Positions 11,051-22,400 of a stretch of 64,000 nucleotides of DNA are shown here, piece after piece. Position numbers and translations under genes: made by a program. The notes below the pieces were generated by a model. The model searched no databases. It saw nothing but the letters and a program-made list of their open reading frames with translations, and was not told the DNA's origin. The stretch's first letter is position 1. Every line of letters starts with the position of its first letter. This stretch comes from Anolis sagrei. Lineage: Eukaryota; Chordata; Lepidosauria; Squamata; Anolidae. The DNA lies in assembly GCF_037176765.1 (NCBI RefSeq), contig NC_090025.1:91285006-91349005 (forward strand), read 5' to 3'.

Positions 11051-11800
11051 CAGTGTTTCTCAACCTGGGGGTCAGAACCCCTGGGGGGCTCGTGAGGGGG
11101 TGTCAGAGGGGTCGCCAAAGACCATCAGAAAACACAGTATTTTTTGTTGGTCATGGGGGTTCTGTGTGCAAAGTTTGGCCCAATTTTATCATTGGTGGGG
11201 TTCAGAATGCACTTTGATTGGAGGGTGAACTATAAATCCCAGTAAGTACAAATCCCAGGAATGACAACTCCCAAATGTCAAGTCTCTTTTCCCCAAACTC
11301 CACTAGTGTTCACATTATTGAGCATTCATGCCAATTTTGATCCAGATCCATCATTGTTTGAGTCCACAGTGTTCTTTGGATGAAGGTGTACTACAACTCC
11401 AAAACTCATGGTTAATGTCCACCAAACCCTTCCAGTATTTTCTCTTTGTCATGGGAGCTGTGTGTGCCAAGTTTGGTTCAACTCTATCATTTGCGGAGTT
11501 CAGAATGCTCTTTGATTTTAGGTGAACTATAAATCCCAGCAACTATAATACCCAAATGACAAAACCCACCCACCCACCCACCTACCCCCAATATTCAAAT
11601 TTGGGCGTATCGGGTATTTGTGTCAAATTTGGTCCTGGGAATGAAAATACATTCTACATATCAGATATTAATACTACGATTCATAACTAGCAAAATTACA
11701 GTTATGACGTAGCAACAAAAATAATGTTATAGTTGTGGGTCACCACAACATGAGGAACTGTATTATGGGATCACGACATTAGGAAGGTTGAGAACCACTG
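11051..11800 (-). mobile_element. Non-autonomous hAT-type element, 750 bp
   Basis: The terminal inverted repeats are CAGTGTTTCTCAACCTGG on the left and AAGGTTGAGAACCACTG on the right. The flanks TTATAGAA (11043-11050) and TTATAGAG (11801-11808) match at seven of eight positions. The interior has the GGGAGTTGTAGTT / GGGATTTATAGTTCACC module, repeated with a period of about 150 bp. It is in reverse orientation relative to the copies at 34081 and 39761. Confidence 0.85.
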
Positions 11801-11859
11801 TTATAGAGGAAACAACAGTGCTTGAATCCTCAGAAGGCAGTTGTGTGTGTGATGACTTG

Positions 11860-12085
11860 TCTTTGATAATATTGGAAAGTTAGCGGGACAGTTATGCTGG
11901 GGAAAGTGGAAGGCAAAAGGAAGAGGGGCCGACCAAGGGCAAGATGGATGGATGGCATCCTTGAAGTGACTGGACTGACCTTGAGGGAGCTGGGGGTGGT
12001 GACGGCCGACAGGGAGCTCTGGCGTGGGCTGGTCCATGAGGTCACGAAGAGTCGGAGACGACTGAACGAATGAACAACAACAAAG
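11860..12085 (+). mobile_element. RTE-BovB LINE 3' end
   Basis: The sequence carries the BovB 3' region in forward orientation, with GGATGGATGGCATCCTTGAA and CAGGGAGCTCTGGCGTGGGC, and ends in GAACGAATGAACAACAACAA. The same sequence in reverse makes up the tandem array at 26899-27640. Confidence 0.85.
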
Positions 12086-12778
12086 CGGGAAGGTGGATGG
12101 TTGGATGCATGGGAGGGAATGAGAACCATGGAAAATTCTCACTCACATTTCCCCCAGAATTTGGTTACTGTAGTGGTATATCTACATGCTAGGTTAGAAG
12201 GTACACATTAAACAGAAATGCGTGATGTGTTCATACGGCTCTCTCACATTCCGAGAAACCTTCACAAGTGGACTCCATCGACATTAAGCTGTAGTGTGTG
12301 AATAGCAATGGTTATGATTCTGTATCCTTGAAGAAACACTTCCACCCAAATACCTGATGTGCTCACAATTACTCAAGTCCCAAGCATTGTTCCTGTTTAG
12401 ATATGCCACATCTGGTTGGCCATAACTACCACTGCCTTCATGAGAGTCTGGAACAGGCTCCAATTGTTATGTTGATGGGGACTCTAGGGTTTGTAGTAAA
12501 AAAAAAAAAAGCAACATAATTTTCAAGCTCTATGCAGGCAGTCTCCAAGTAATGAACAAGATAGGTACTGTCGGTTTATTCTTAGGTTGACTTTGTATGT
12601 AAGCTGGAACAGATACGTTTTTATGGGTAACTCCAACCATACTACTTTCCAAGGCAAGGTGGCACCACAACTTCAAATCTGACCATATTTATGATTCAAT
12701 ACAATTACTTGTTTTAAATATATCATAGAAAGTCCATTTGTTCCAAAACTACCTCTACAGAAGTCCTTCAAAGAACTA
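12086..12778. other. Gene-less stretch, nothing recognised
   Basis: No coding frame, RNA gene or repeat boundary could be supported. Confidence 0.4.
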
Positions 12779-13552
12779 ACGTATATTCTGGCGTATAAGA
12801 CTACTTTTTAGCCCAAGAAAATCTTCTCAAAAGTCAGGGGTTGTCTTATACACGGGAATCGTCTTATACGCTGGAGTAGCCTTATACATGGGAGTCATCT
12901 TATATGCGAAGATAGTCTTTTACGCTGGGAGTCTTATAGAGCAGGTGCTAAAACTTCCAATCCAGATTGGAGAATCTGTGGTTGCTGCATATTGTGGGGG
13001 GAGCTCAAAAATGGCAATGGCTGCGTCCCTGCCGTATGCAGCGACTGTATGAAAGCATTTAGGGTAGAAGAAAATCCATTCATCAGGATTCGTGGACAAT
13101 ATGAGGTCCCGATGGTGAGGTGAAGAAGTGCCTCATCGGGAAGGTGTAAGTGAAGGCCGGAGCAAGCTGCAGGCATCCGGGATGCCCAGGGTATGGAAAA
13201 TAGAGATAGAGTGGCTCTGGCCCCAGAAAAACTCAACTCTTTTACCTGTCTGGCCCGCCCTTGTATCCTATTATTGTACCTCCTCCTCTGCCTCTCAGAT
13301 CTCGCTCCTGAAGACTGCAGTGAAGTGGTGCAGGTGCGCATGTGCGAGATCTGAGAGGCAGAGAAGGAGGTACAGTAATAGGAAAACTTTCATACTGAAG
13401 TCAAATCTGATGCTTTTAAATTTTTTATTTGGTGTGTTGGAAGAGCGGTAGTTTTATATGGCGAGTATATCCCAAACTCTCTATTTTAACTGGAAAAGTT
13501 GGGGGTCGTCTTAAACGCCCAGTCGTCTTATATGCTGGAATATACGGTAGTT
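12779..13552. mobile_element. Non-autonomous TIR element rich in GTATAAGAC words
   Basis: The ends are inverted: ACGTATATTCTGGCGTATAA on the left and TTATATGCTGGAATATACGG on the right. Repeats of CTTATACGCTGG-like words follow the left end. The interior contains an inverted segment around TCAGATCTCGCTCC. A second copy lies at 22655-23462. Target duplications are not clear, so the superfamily is left open. Confidence 0.7.
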
Positions 13553-15014
13553 CGTGTGATCACTACTTGTTCTGTAGTTTCTAAAAACTTTAATTAGTAG
13601 ACAACCCATATTGTATATTAACTTTTTTTCTATTCTTTAGTAAGTATGAGGGTTTGTGTTGAAATCACAACATTCTGTGGAGATATTTGGATAGTAGAAT
13701 TCATGGACTCCTGGAAAATACTGAATATAAAGATCAATTCCTAATATCTCGCACACTTCAACTGTTCTGAAAACAACTCAATTCTTGCAGATAGCATTTA
13801 TTATTTTAAAATAATTTAAGACAGCATAAGCTTGTACCAAACATAAGCATTGTAACAAAAGTGCAACTTTCCCCAACAATTCCTTCCCGAAATAGTTTTA
13901 ACTCAAAATATCATTAATGCATTTCTTCTTCCTACAAAAATAGCATGTCAGACATCATTAATTGGATGTATTAACAACTATATACATACAGCCATTCTGT
14001 TGGCTCTGTAAGATTTTTTTTAAAGAAAGAAATGTGGGTGGGTGAACAACGTTGTTGAAACACAGCGTTTGAGGCAAACAGAAGCAACAGCAGTAGCAGC
14101 AAACACACCCAAAATGACTAACAGACCCAGGCATATTCACTCACAGTCAGACTGTTGTGTCTCACCTCTTACATAACATTGGAGTGAGATTTCTCACAGT
14201 GCTACCTTGGCAACAAACTAAAAATATCTACGCAAGGTTCTCGGCTTAAGCCTTATTAACAGAGCTTTAGTTGTGTGATTATCTGGTGTCTGGCAACAGT
14301 TCCCAGAAAGGGAAATTGGGATATCTGGAGACAGAAAGGCCTTGCAGTAAAGCCTCATCCTACCTTTTCCTCATTACCACACACATATTTTGTTATTAAT
14401 ATGAGTTTTCTTTCCTTAGGATATCCAGCTAAGAAGTCTTTAATGGTGGCCTTTATCCCCATGGCAGGAAAAGCACTTTTTGGTTGCCTTCATCTATCAA
14501 GAAAGAAGAGACCAAAAGAGGCTCACTATCCTTTGGAGATACAACATAAGCTTGGATTAGGTCGCAATCACAAACACACTTACCAGGATATGAACCCTAC
14601 CAAATACAATGGCATCACTTTTTTTCTGAATAAGCATGGATAGCATTGGAGTCTTCATGCTAGACATTTATTTGCAATCTAGTCTAGCCATGATCCTTGC
14701 CATACAGCAAGGTAACTTGAAATCAGGAACTTAGCTAAAACAAAAATCTAAATAATAAAATGGAGGTGAATAAACTTGCTTTAGGGGGGGAAATGACATC
14801 ATGGATGGTTCCTGCATTGTCTGAACTGCTGAGCTAATGCCAGGGGAGATATAAGGATGCAAGACAGCAACAAAAGGTCAATTCATTTATGACCTATTTG
14901 TCAATAAAGTGCTAGCGATATAAAGTGAAAGCTATTCTCACCTCAGTTCACCCCCATTCTTCATCATGAATGGATCAATCCAGTCCTCTGAACATTTCAA
15001 GTCACAAAGGTAAC
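13553..15014. other. Quiet single-copy-looking stretch; possible BHLHE41 distal 3' UTR
   Basis: No repeat boundary or coding frame is visible. On the minus strand, AATAAA-type polyadenylation signals occur at about 14664 and 13798. These could end a long BHLHE41 transcript whose stop codon is at 17834, but several kilobases with repeats lie between. This is a guess from position only. Confidence 0.25.
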
Positions 15015-15022
15015 CAATAGTC

Positions 15023-16093
15023 CAGTGGTTCTCAACCTGTGGGCAGAGGCGGCCCTAGGTAATTTTCAACGGTAAGCAAACAGTATTTCCCCCCCCCCCC
15101 CCCCAACCAATCATTGATATATATTTTCTGTTTGTCGTGGGAGTTCTGTGTGCCATATTTGGTTCAATTCCATCATTTATGGAGTTCAGAATGCTCTTTG
15201 ATTTTAGGTGAACTATACATCCCAGTAATTACACTTGCCGCACTTGCTCCCTTGCCTGGCCCGCTTTGGGTCTGGAGGCGTGCCTGAAGACCCCGGCGTG
15301 TGCACCAAAAGTCACCTCTTCTCCTGACTTTCTCCTCAGCCATTGGGACCAAGAGAGAGAGAGACAGACAGAGGTGGAGATGCCCACCTTTCCTGAAGGT
15401 AGGCGCAAAAACAAAGGAGGGAGCGGAGGTGGGAGATACCTCCAGCCGGAGGGGCTCTCTCTCTTGCTCTCTCTCTCTCTCGCTTGGTCCCAATGGTTGA
15501 AGAGAAAGTCAGGAGAAGAGGCGACTTTTGGTGCGCACGCTGGGGTCTTCAGACACGCCTCCAGATCTGAAGTGGGCCAGGCACAGCGGCTCTGCCCCTT
15601 GGCCCACCCGCGGATTGGGGAGAGGAGGTGGGTGGAGGACCGGGGGATTGGGAAAGGGAGCCAGTCATGGGGAAGGGATCGAACGCAGAGAACGATTGAG
15701 CGTCGGCTCTGCTCTCTCACCTGGTGGCCGGGTGGAGCAGGAACAAGAGGAGCTAGGCGAGGCTCATGGGCCCGGCCCCTTTGGGAAGAGGATCACCCGG
15801 CAACGAGGCAAGAAAGCCGAGGCTCCCCCCCGGACTGCTAGGGCTGTTGTGAGTTGAGGGGGGCGCTCCTCAAATGGCAGTCGAGGGGCATTTACAGAGG
15901 CGCCTCTGCGCCCCTGGCAAAAAAAGGTGTTCTGCGACCGCTTACTTTGCGTAATGGACGAGCCGCCCCTGCCTGTGGGTCCCCAGGTGTTTTGGCCTAC
16001 AACTACCAGAAATCCCATCCAGTTTACCAGCTGTTAGGATTTCTGGGAGTTGAAGGCCAAAACATCTGGGGACCCACAGGTTGACAACCACTG
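15023..16093. mobile_element. Outer hAT-type MITE, interrupted
   Basis: The ends are CAGTGGTTCTCAACCTGTGG and CCCACAGGTTGACAACCACT. Both flanks carry the exact 8-bp duplication CAATAGTC (15015-15022 and 16094-16101). With the inner element removed it would be a short palindromic MITE of about 135 bp. Confidence 0.9.
15044..15971. mobile_element. Inner hAT-type element nested in the outer MITE
   Basis: The ends are CAGAGGCGGCCCTAGG and GACGAGCCGCCCCTG, flanked by an exact 8-bp duplication CCTGTGGG (15036-15043 and 15972-15979) made from the outer element. The interior has an inverted repeat of about 100 bp per arm (about 15250-15350 against 15480-15590). The same family occurs at 30359-30664 and 59727-61232. 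Confidence 0.9.
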
Positions 16094-16684
16094 CAATAGT
16101 CCATGGAAATGATCCCTAAGCTCCATCAATTTGTTGGCATTTGGCCCAACTGAATGTCATTCCTTGTGATTTCAGTTCCTACAATTCACTGACTTATGCC
16201 TAGTAATTCATGTGGACAGTTATAGTAATAATATCAGTATATATCAATAATCAATCATTGGGCTCATTTAGACTTAATCTCAGGAAACTGACAATACAAC
16301 TGAAAATTAACCCAATCAAGCAGGAAGCATATTACGTTTTGCCCATTATGGACGCAATTCACTGGGAAATTCTTCTACATAAACACCAATTAAATTAATG
16401 GAAATAACCTGACATCCTGTGAGCTGAGCACAGCTTATACAAGGCAGGTGTGATGCAAAACGTCCAACAGGTTATGTTTCTTTGAATCAGTACTCTAAAG
16501 TACTCTTTCAATTTACTTTTGTTCCAGCCCAAATACAGAAGAGGAATATATGCTCCATAATGTTTAAAAATTTGCAAATATACTGGCCCAAATCCAGTTG
16601 CTAGTCTCAATTAGACTTGCTAGATCAATGGGATTTGTCTAATGTTGACTTACCACTCAGCAACTAATATAATCAGTCTCTAAA

Positions 16685-17010
16685 ACTGGGGAGAACCAAC
16701 CTGGTGGAGTGGTTTGAATGTTGGCCTATGATTCTGGAGACAAATATGTACTGTGACAAGTCACACACTCTCGGCCCCAGAAAGTCCTCTGATAGACAAT
16801 GGCAGACTGACCAAAGTGTCAGCTTGCCCAAAGGCAAGGGAGTCAAACATTAGACAATATGGTAAAAATGCTAATGACCTTTTGTTTCATGGCAACCCAT
16901 ATTTTGGACCCAATCCGCCACTGGCGATAGGTTTGCCTTGGGATCACCATAAATCAGAAACACATTGAAGTTCGAATTGAATTGAAACCACAACACGACA
17001 ACAAAACTAG
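16685..17010 (+). mobile_element. tRNA-derived SINE, degenerate
   Basis: The left part has a tRNA A-box-like TGGTGGAGTGGTTTGAATG. The right part has GGGATCACCATAAATCAGAA followed by a CAACA-rich tail, the end of a common squamate SINE family. A reverse copy of the same family is at 20700-20890. The copy is old and the B box is not intact. Confidence 0.5.
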
Positions 17011-17027
17011 CTGGGACTAGCCACTGA

Positions 17028-17560
17028 GGCCCCTTTTTCATTGCCACATAAAATCCAGATTATCTGCTTTGAACTGGATTATATGGCAGTTCAAATATGG
17101 CAGTGAACTGGATTCATATTATCTAGTTCAAAACAGATGTGGATTATCTGCCTGGATGAGAGACTCCCCCCTGGGCACACAGAAAACTGGGCAACTTGGA
17201 AGGCGCTGAACAGACTGCGCTCTGGCACCACGAGATGCAGAGCCAACCTTCAGAAATGGGGCTACAAAGTAGAATCCTCGACATGCGAGTGTGGAGAAGA
17301 ACAAACCACAGACCACCTGCTGCAATGTAACCTGAGTCCTGCTACATGCACAATGGAGGACCTTCTTGCAGCAAAACCAGAGGCACTCCAAGTGGCCAGA
17401 TACTGGTCAAAGGACATTTAATCAACTACCAAGCTTGCAAACTTTGTGTTTTTGTTTGTCTGTTTGTTTGTTTAAAAAATGCAATGCAACTGTTTGGTCT
17501 GCCCCTGACACGATAAATAAAATAAATCTACTTGGATTATCTGGCAGTGTAGAAGGGGCC
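17028..17560. mobile_element. Palindromic MITE interrupted by a LINE
   Basis: The element carries the ATCCAGATTATCTGCTTTGA interior and the GGCAGTGTAGAAGGGGCC right end of a palindromic family also seen at 20502, 41130 and 53310. The LINE insertion at 17151-17533 splits it. Confidence 0.65.
17151..17533 (+). mobile_element. 5'-truncated LINE (clade unassigned) with 11-bp target duplication
   Basis: It encodes DERLPPGHTENWATWKALNR and the cysteine motif CECGEEQTTDHLLQC, then runs to a CCTGACACGATAAATAAA tail. The 11-bp sequence TGGATTATCTG flanks it at 17140-17150 and 17534-17544, so the 5' truncation is original to the insertion. Confidence 0.85.
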
Positions 17561-17563
17561 TAT

Positions 17564-17833
17564 GTAACTTAAAAAATATTATTATGGCAAATGAAGTGGG
17601 GAAAAGATGAAAGATCCCTTCTCCCCCCCCCCCCAAAAAAAAAAAGATATATAGGGAGAAGAAAGAGCTTTCTTGAGGACAAAAACAAGAGGCAATCACT
17701 CTTTGAAGGGATCAGTTACATTCAAGGAAGAGGCCTGTCTGTCATTCTCAGGTGTGGCAGGTCCTTCCTGTTGAACAAGGGAGTCTAAACCCAAAGTGTT
17801 GTTTGTGAAAGGCTGCCTCTGCCTCTCATTCGG
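17564..17833 (-). other. BHLHE41: BHLHE41 proximal 3' UTR (inferred)
   Basis: This is the repeat-free sequence directly after the BHLHE41 stop codon on the minus strand. It has no AATAAA-type signal, so the transcript must extend further left through the MITE and LINE, or use an unrecognised site. Confidence 0.5.
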
Positions 17834-19448
17834 TCAAGGCTCTTCCTCTCCAGAAGAGGGTGAAGGCTGTTCTGGAGAAGGGGGCTCTGTCTCTGAGGGA
17901 ATCCCCGCACTGAAGAGAGCTGGAAGGGGCTGGGAAGGAGAAGCCAGATCAGGAGAAAGCAGGGCAGAGGAGGCTGAAGCAGAGGCTTTCTCTGCTGGCG
18001 CCAAGACAGAGGAGAGGCAAGGGAAGGCGGGGGCCGGAATCCCAGGGTAGAGCAAAGGGATGGGAGCAGTTGCTGTTTGATAGAGATACTTGTCCAAGCT
18101 GCTCTTGTCCAGGAAAGGCTGCATGTAGGCGGCGGCGGAAGGGGAGAGGAAGTAGAAAGGCAGGCAGAAAGGAGCTGCGGGGGGCTGCCCAAAAGGGGAC
18201 GCTGCTCCATTGCCCAGGCCTCCCAAAGCCATCAAGGAGCTCAGCAAGGTGGGGTCAGGCCTTAGGAGGGCTGCTGCCGCTTGCTCTGCAACACAGTCCA
18301 GCTTCAGCCTCTTGGCTTTTGGTGGGGCATCTTCCCCAGGAAGCTCCTGCTTGATCCGAACCTTCTCACCTTCCCCCTCTCCGCCGTAGCCACTGTCAGT
18401 GTCAGTGTCATTCTCCCCACCAAGCTCCACACTGCTGTTACCATTCCCAGCAAGATGGTGCCCATTTGGAGCAGCTGCACTCCCAGCCCCACTGCTGTTG
18501 GTGCTCTGAGTCCTCTGGATGACAGGCACACAGTTGGGGTGGCTCTCTGCTCTATCTTTGCCCACCATTGAGCCCTTGGGAACCGGAAGCTGGGTGCCTG
18601 GTAGGAAGCGGGCACAGACAGCATGTAGGTGGCCAATCAGCTGGACACAGCGCTGCTCCCGGGCCGCCCAGCTTTCAAAGCGGGAGAGGTATTGCAAAAC
18701 TTCTTTGGTGCAGGTCTGGAAGCCCGAGTGGAAAGCGTCCAAATCCGACTGCAGGGGAGACTTTGGAGACCTCTCTCCTGCAATGGAGAGAAGAGCCGGA
18801 AAAACAAAACTAATTAATATGATGATGTATTGTCAAAGGCTTTCATGGCCAGAATCATTGGTTGTTGTAGGATTTTTTGGGCTATATGGCCATGTTCTAG
18901 AGGCATTCTCTCCTGACATTTCGCCTGCATCTATGGCAAGCATCCTCAGAGGTAGTGAGGTCTGTAGGGACTAGGAAAAAGGGAACTAGGAAAGATGCAG
19001 GCAAAACGTCAGGAGAGAATGCCTCTAGAACATGGCCATATAGCCCGACAAAACCTACAACAACCCAATATGATGATGATTTGCAAAAATACAGAGTGGA
19101 TGATGCCTGGCTCAACAACAGTCCATGTGAAAAAGATCTTGGACAAGTTGAATTTGAGTCAATAGTGTGATGCAGCAACTAAAAAAGCCAATGGGATTTT
19201 GGGCTGCATCAAAAGGAGCATAATAACTAGATCAGAGTTTCACAAACTGTGCTTCTCCAGGTGTTTTGGACTTCAGCTCCCAGTAATCCCAGCCACCTCA
19301 CCAGCTGCCTGCTGATAGGAATTGTGGGAGCTAAAGTCTAAAACATTTGGAGGAGCACAGTTTGAGAAACACTTATCTAGAATGAGGGAAGTCATGGTGT
19401 CTTTCTATTCTGCTTTGGTCAGATCTCTTTAACAAAACGGTTTTAAAC

Positions 19449-19492
<44 letters not shown>

Positions 19493-22400
19493 CTTTAGTT
19501 ATATCCCGCCACTATCTCCCCAAGGGACTCGGAGCGGCTTACATGAGGCCAAGCCCAACAACACATCAATAAAACAAAAAGCAATAAACAAAAACAATAA
19601 ATACAATACAATTAATATAAATCACATATAAACAATAACTAATAAACAGTAACACACAAGGATTTAAAAACCTATGGCCGGGCCAAATGTAATAGTTTTT
19701 TAAAAAATTAATAATTAAAAAAAACAGTGTATTTTAATATTGAGACAAATGTTTTTAAATGTTTAATTCCCGCACTGAATGTTTGCCATATGTATGCTGT
19801 GCTCCGCCCTGAGTCCCCTTCAGGCTGAGAATATAAATGTTTTAAATAAATAATCTGGAATAGTGTGTCTAGTTCTGGGCCACCTCTGTTCAAAAGAGAT
19901 ATTGACAAGTTGGAAGGTGTCCAGAGGAGGGTGACTAAAATGATCAAAGGTCTAGAGACCATGAATCCTTATGAGGAGTGACTTAAAGAGCTCAGTATGT
20001 TTAGCCTGCAGAAGAGAAGGTTGACAGTGGGATTTTGTGCTGCATCAAAAGGAGTATTATCAAGGGAAGCAATGGGGAATGGCTTAAAGAGCCGGGTATG
20101 TTTAGCCTGCAGAAGAGAAGGTTGAGAGGAGACATGAGAGCCATATTGAAATATCTGCAAGACTGTCATAAGGAAGAGGGAGCAGGCTTGTTTTCTGCTG
20201 TCCTGGAAACTAGGACTCAGAAAAATGGCTTCAAATTACAGAAAATGAGATTCCGCCTGAACATTAGGAAGAACTTCCTGACCACACGAGCTGTTCTGCA
20301 GTGGTCCTCTCTGCCTCGGAGGGTAGTGGAAGCTCCTTCTTTGGAGCCTTTTAGAGGCTGGGTGGGCTATCTATCAGGGGTACTTTCATTGTGCGTTTCC
20401 TGATGGCCCATGTGGTCTTTTCCAACTCTATTATTCGATGATGATGATGATGACTATTTTTTATTTATACCCCACTTTTTCTCTCCAAAAGGGGACAGAG
20501 GCCCCTTCTACACTGCCATATAATCCAGATTATCAAAGCAGATAATCTACTTTATTTGCTTTGAACTGGATTATATGAGTCTACATTGCCATATAGTCCA
20601 AAGAAGATGATCTGGATTTTATATGGCAGTGTAGAAGGGGTCTAACTCTGTTAATCATAGGCCTCTTCTACACAGGGATCTGTAGTTCAACAGGTAACAC
20701 ATTAAGGTTCATTTACTGGTTGTGTGCTTTTAAGTAATTTCTGATTTCTGGAAACTCTAAGATGAATTTATCATGGGGTTTCCTTTGCCTTCCTTTGAGG
20801 CTGAGAGAGTGTGACTTTGCCAAGGTCACCCAGTGGCTGAGTGGGGATTTGATCTCCAGAATCTGTTGTGCACTATACCTCTCTGGTTTCCTTCCTTCTT
20901 TCCTTACTCACTTACTCACTTAGAAGCCATAAATAAACACAATGGGAACTACTTTACAAGTACTTCCAATTGATAATAGAAACTACTTTCAAGTAACGAC
21001 TCAAGGTATTAGTCTGCTGTTATTGTTGTTGCTAGCTATTTTTATTATGTTGTTTTATACTGTTTTATGTTGTTTTAATTGTTATTGCTTTATTTTAACT
21101 GTATTCTGCCTGGGCTTGGGCCCCATGTAAGCTGCCCCGAGTCCCTTCGGGGAGATGGAGGCGGGGTAGAAAAATAAAGTTCTTCTTCTTTTAAACAGAT
21201 GAAGGATGAAGTTCCTCTTCACAGAACAAAGTTTTTGCCTTCTACTCAAGCGTCACCTTCTTTTTCATAGAATCATAGTATCAAAGAGTTGGAAGAGACC
21301 TCATGGGCCATCCAGTCCAACCCCCTGCCAAGAAGCAGGAATATTGCATTCATGCAGGAATATTGCATTTTAGGAACGGAACAATCAGGAACAAGCATCA
21401 AAAACCCAAGAACAAACCATAGAATCATAGAATCAAAGAGTTGGAAGAGACCTCATGGGCCATCCAGTCCAACCCCCTGCCAAGAAGCAGGAATATTGCA
21501 TTCAAATCACCCCTGACAGATGGCCATCCAGCCTCTGTTTAAAAGCTTCCAAAGAAGGAGCCTCCACCACACTCTGGGGCAGAGAGTTCCACTGCTGAAC
21601 GGCTCTCACAGTCAGGAAGTTCTTCCTCATGTTCAGATGGAATCTCCTCTCTTGTAGTTTGAAGCCATTGTTCCGCGTCCTAGTCTCCAGGGAAGCAGAA
21701 AACAAGCTTGCTCCCTCCTCCCCGTGGCTTCCTCTCACATATTTATACATGGCTATCATATCTCCTCTCAGCCTTCTCTTCTTCAGGCTAAACATGCCCA
21801 GCTCGTTAAGCCGCTCCTCATAGGGCTTGTTCTCCAGACCTTTTATCATTTTAGTCGCTCTCCTCTGGACACATTCCAGCTTGTCAATATCTCTCTTGAA
21901 TTGTGGTGCCCAGAACTGGACACAATATTCCAGATGTGGTCTAACCAAACCAAGATCAAAAAATCCCATGATATCCGATTGCAGGGACATACAGACATGT
22001 GAATATCCAGATATTCGGCTAAAAACTGCGATATTCCCACACCTGGAAATTTTGCAGGTTTTGCCTTTTGTTGTGATTACTTCCAGGTTTATAGAGAACG
22101 GCATCTGGCCACCCTCCTCATTGCTACAGAAGCTCCTGGGATAAAGGTACTGTCTGGATGGGCTCTATGAAGACTATTAAAACTCCCATAAGAGCATCAG
22201 CATTGATCTACCAAGTTTTCCCTTGCCTCCTGTTTGCCTCTTACATTGTTCTGGGCATTTACTTACCATTCTGTAAAGCAATTATCTTCTGATGCTGTTG
22301 TTCCGTTAAGGCTGTTAAAGCTTTTAAATGTTTCAAAGTTAATTCCAAAACTACGGCTTTCTCCAGATGCCCTAATGTCTGCAAAGGAGAAAATAGGAAC

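Larger units (their letters stand above)
19075..20440 (+). mobile_element. CR1 LINE 3' part, interrupted, in BHLHE41 intron 4
   Basis: The copy encodes the C-terminal CR1 region, with frames broken, and ends near 20440 in a GATGATGATG repeat. It is split by a hAT-like MITE (19233-19374) and L2 tails (19440-19855). A partial repeat of GTTTAGCCTGCAGAAGAGAA near 20000 and 20100 indicates an internal duplication. Confidence 0.75.

Noticed and set aside
19225-19382. 8-bp target duplication for the MITE at 19233-19374
   Set aside because: The flanks AACTAGAT and ATCTAGAA do not match as direct repeats, so no duplication is claimed.
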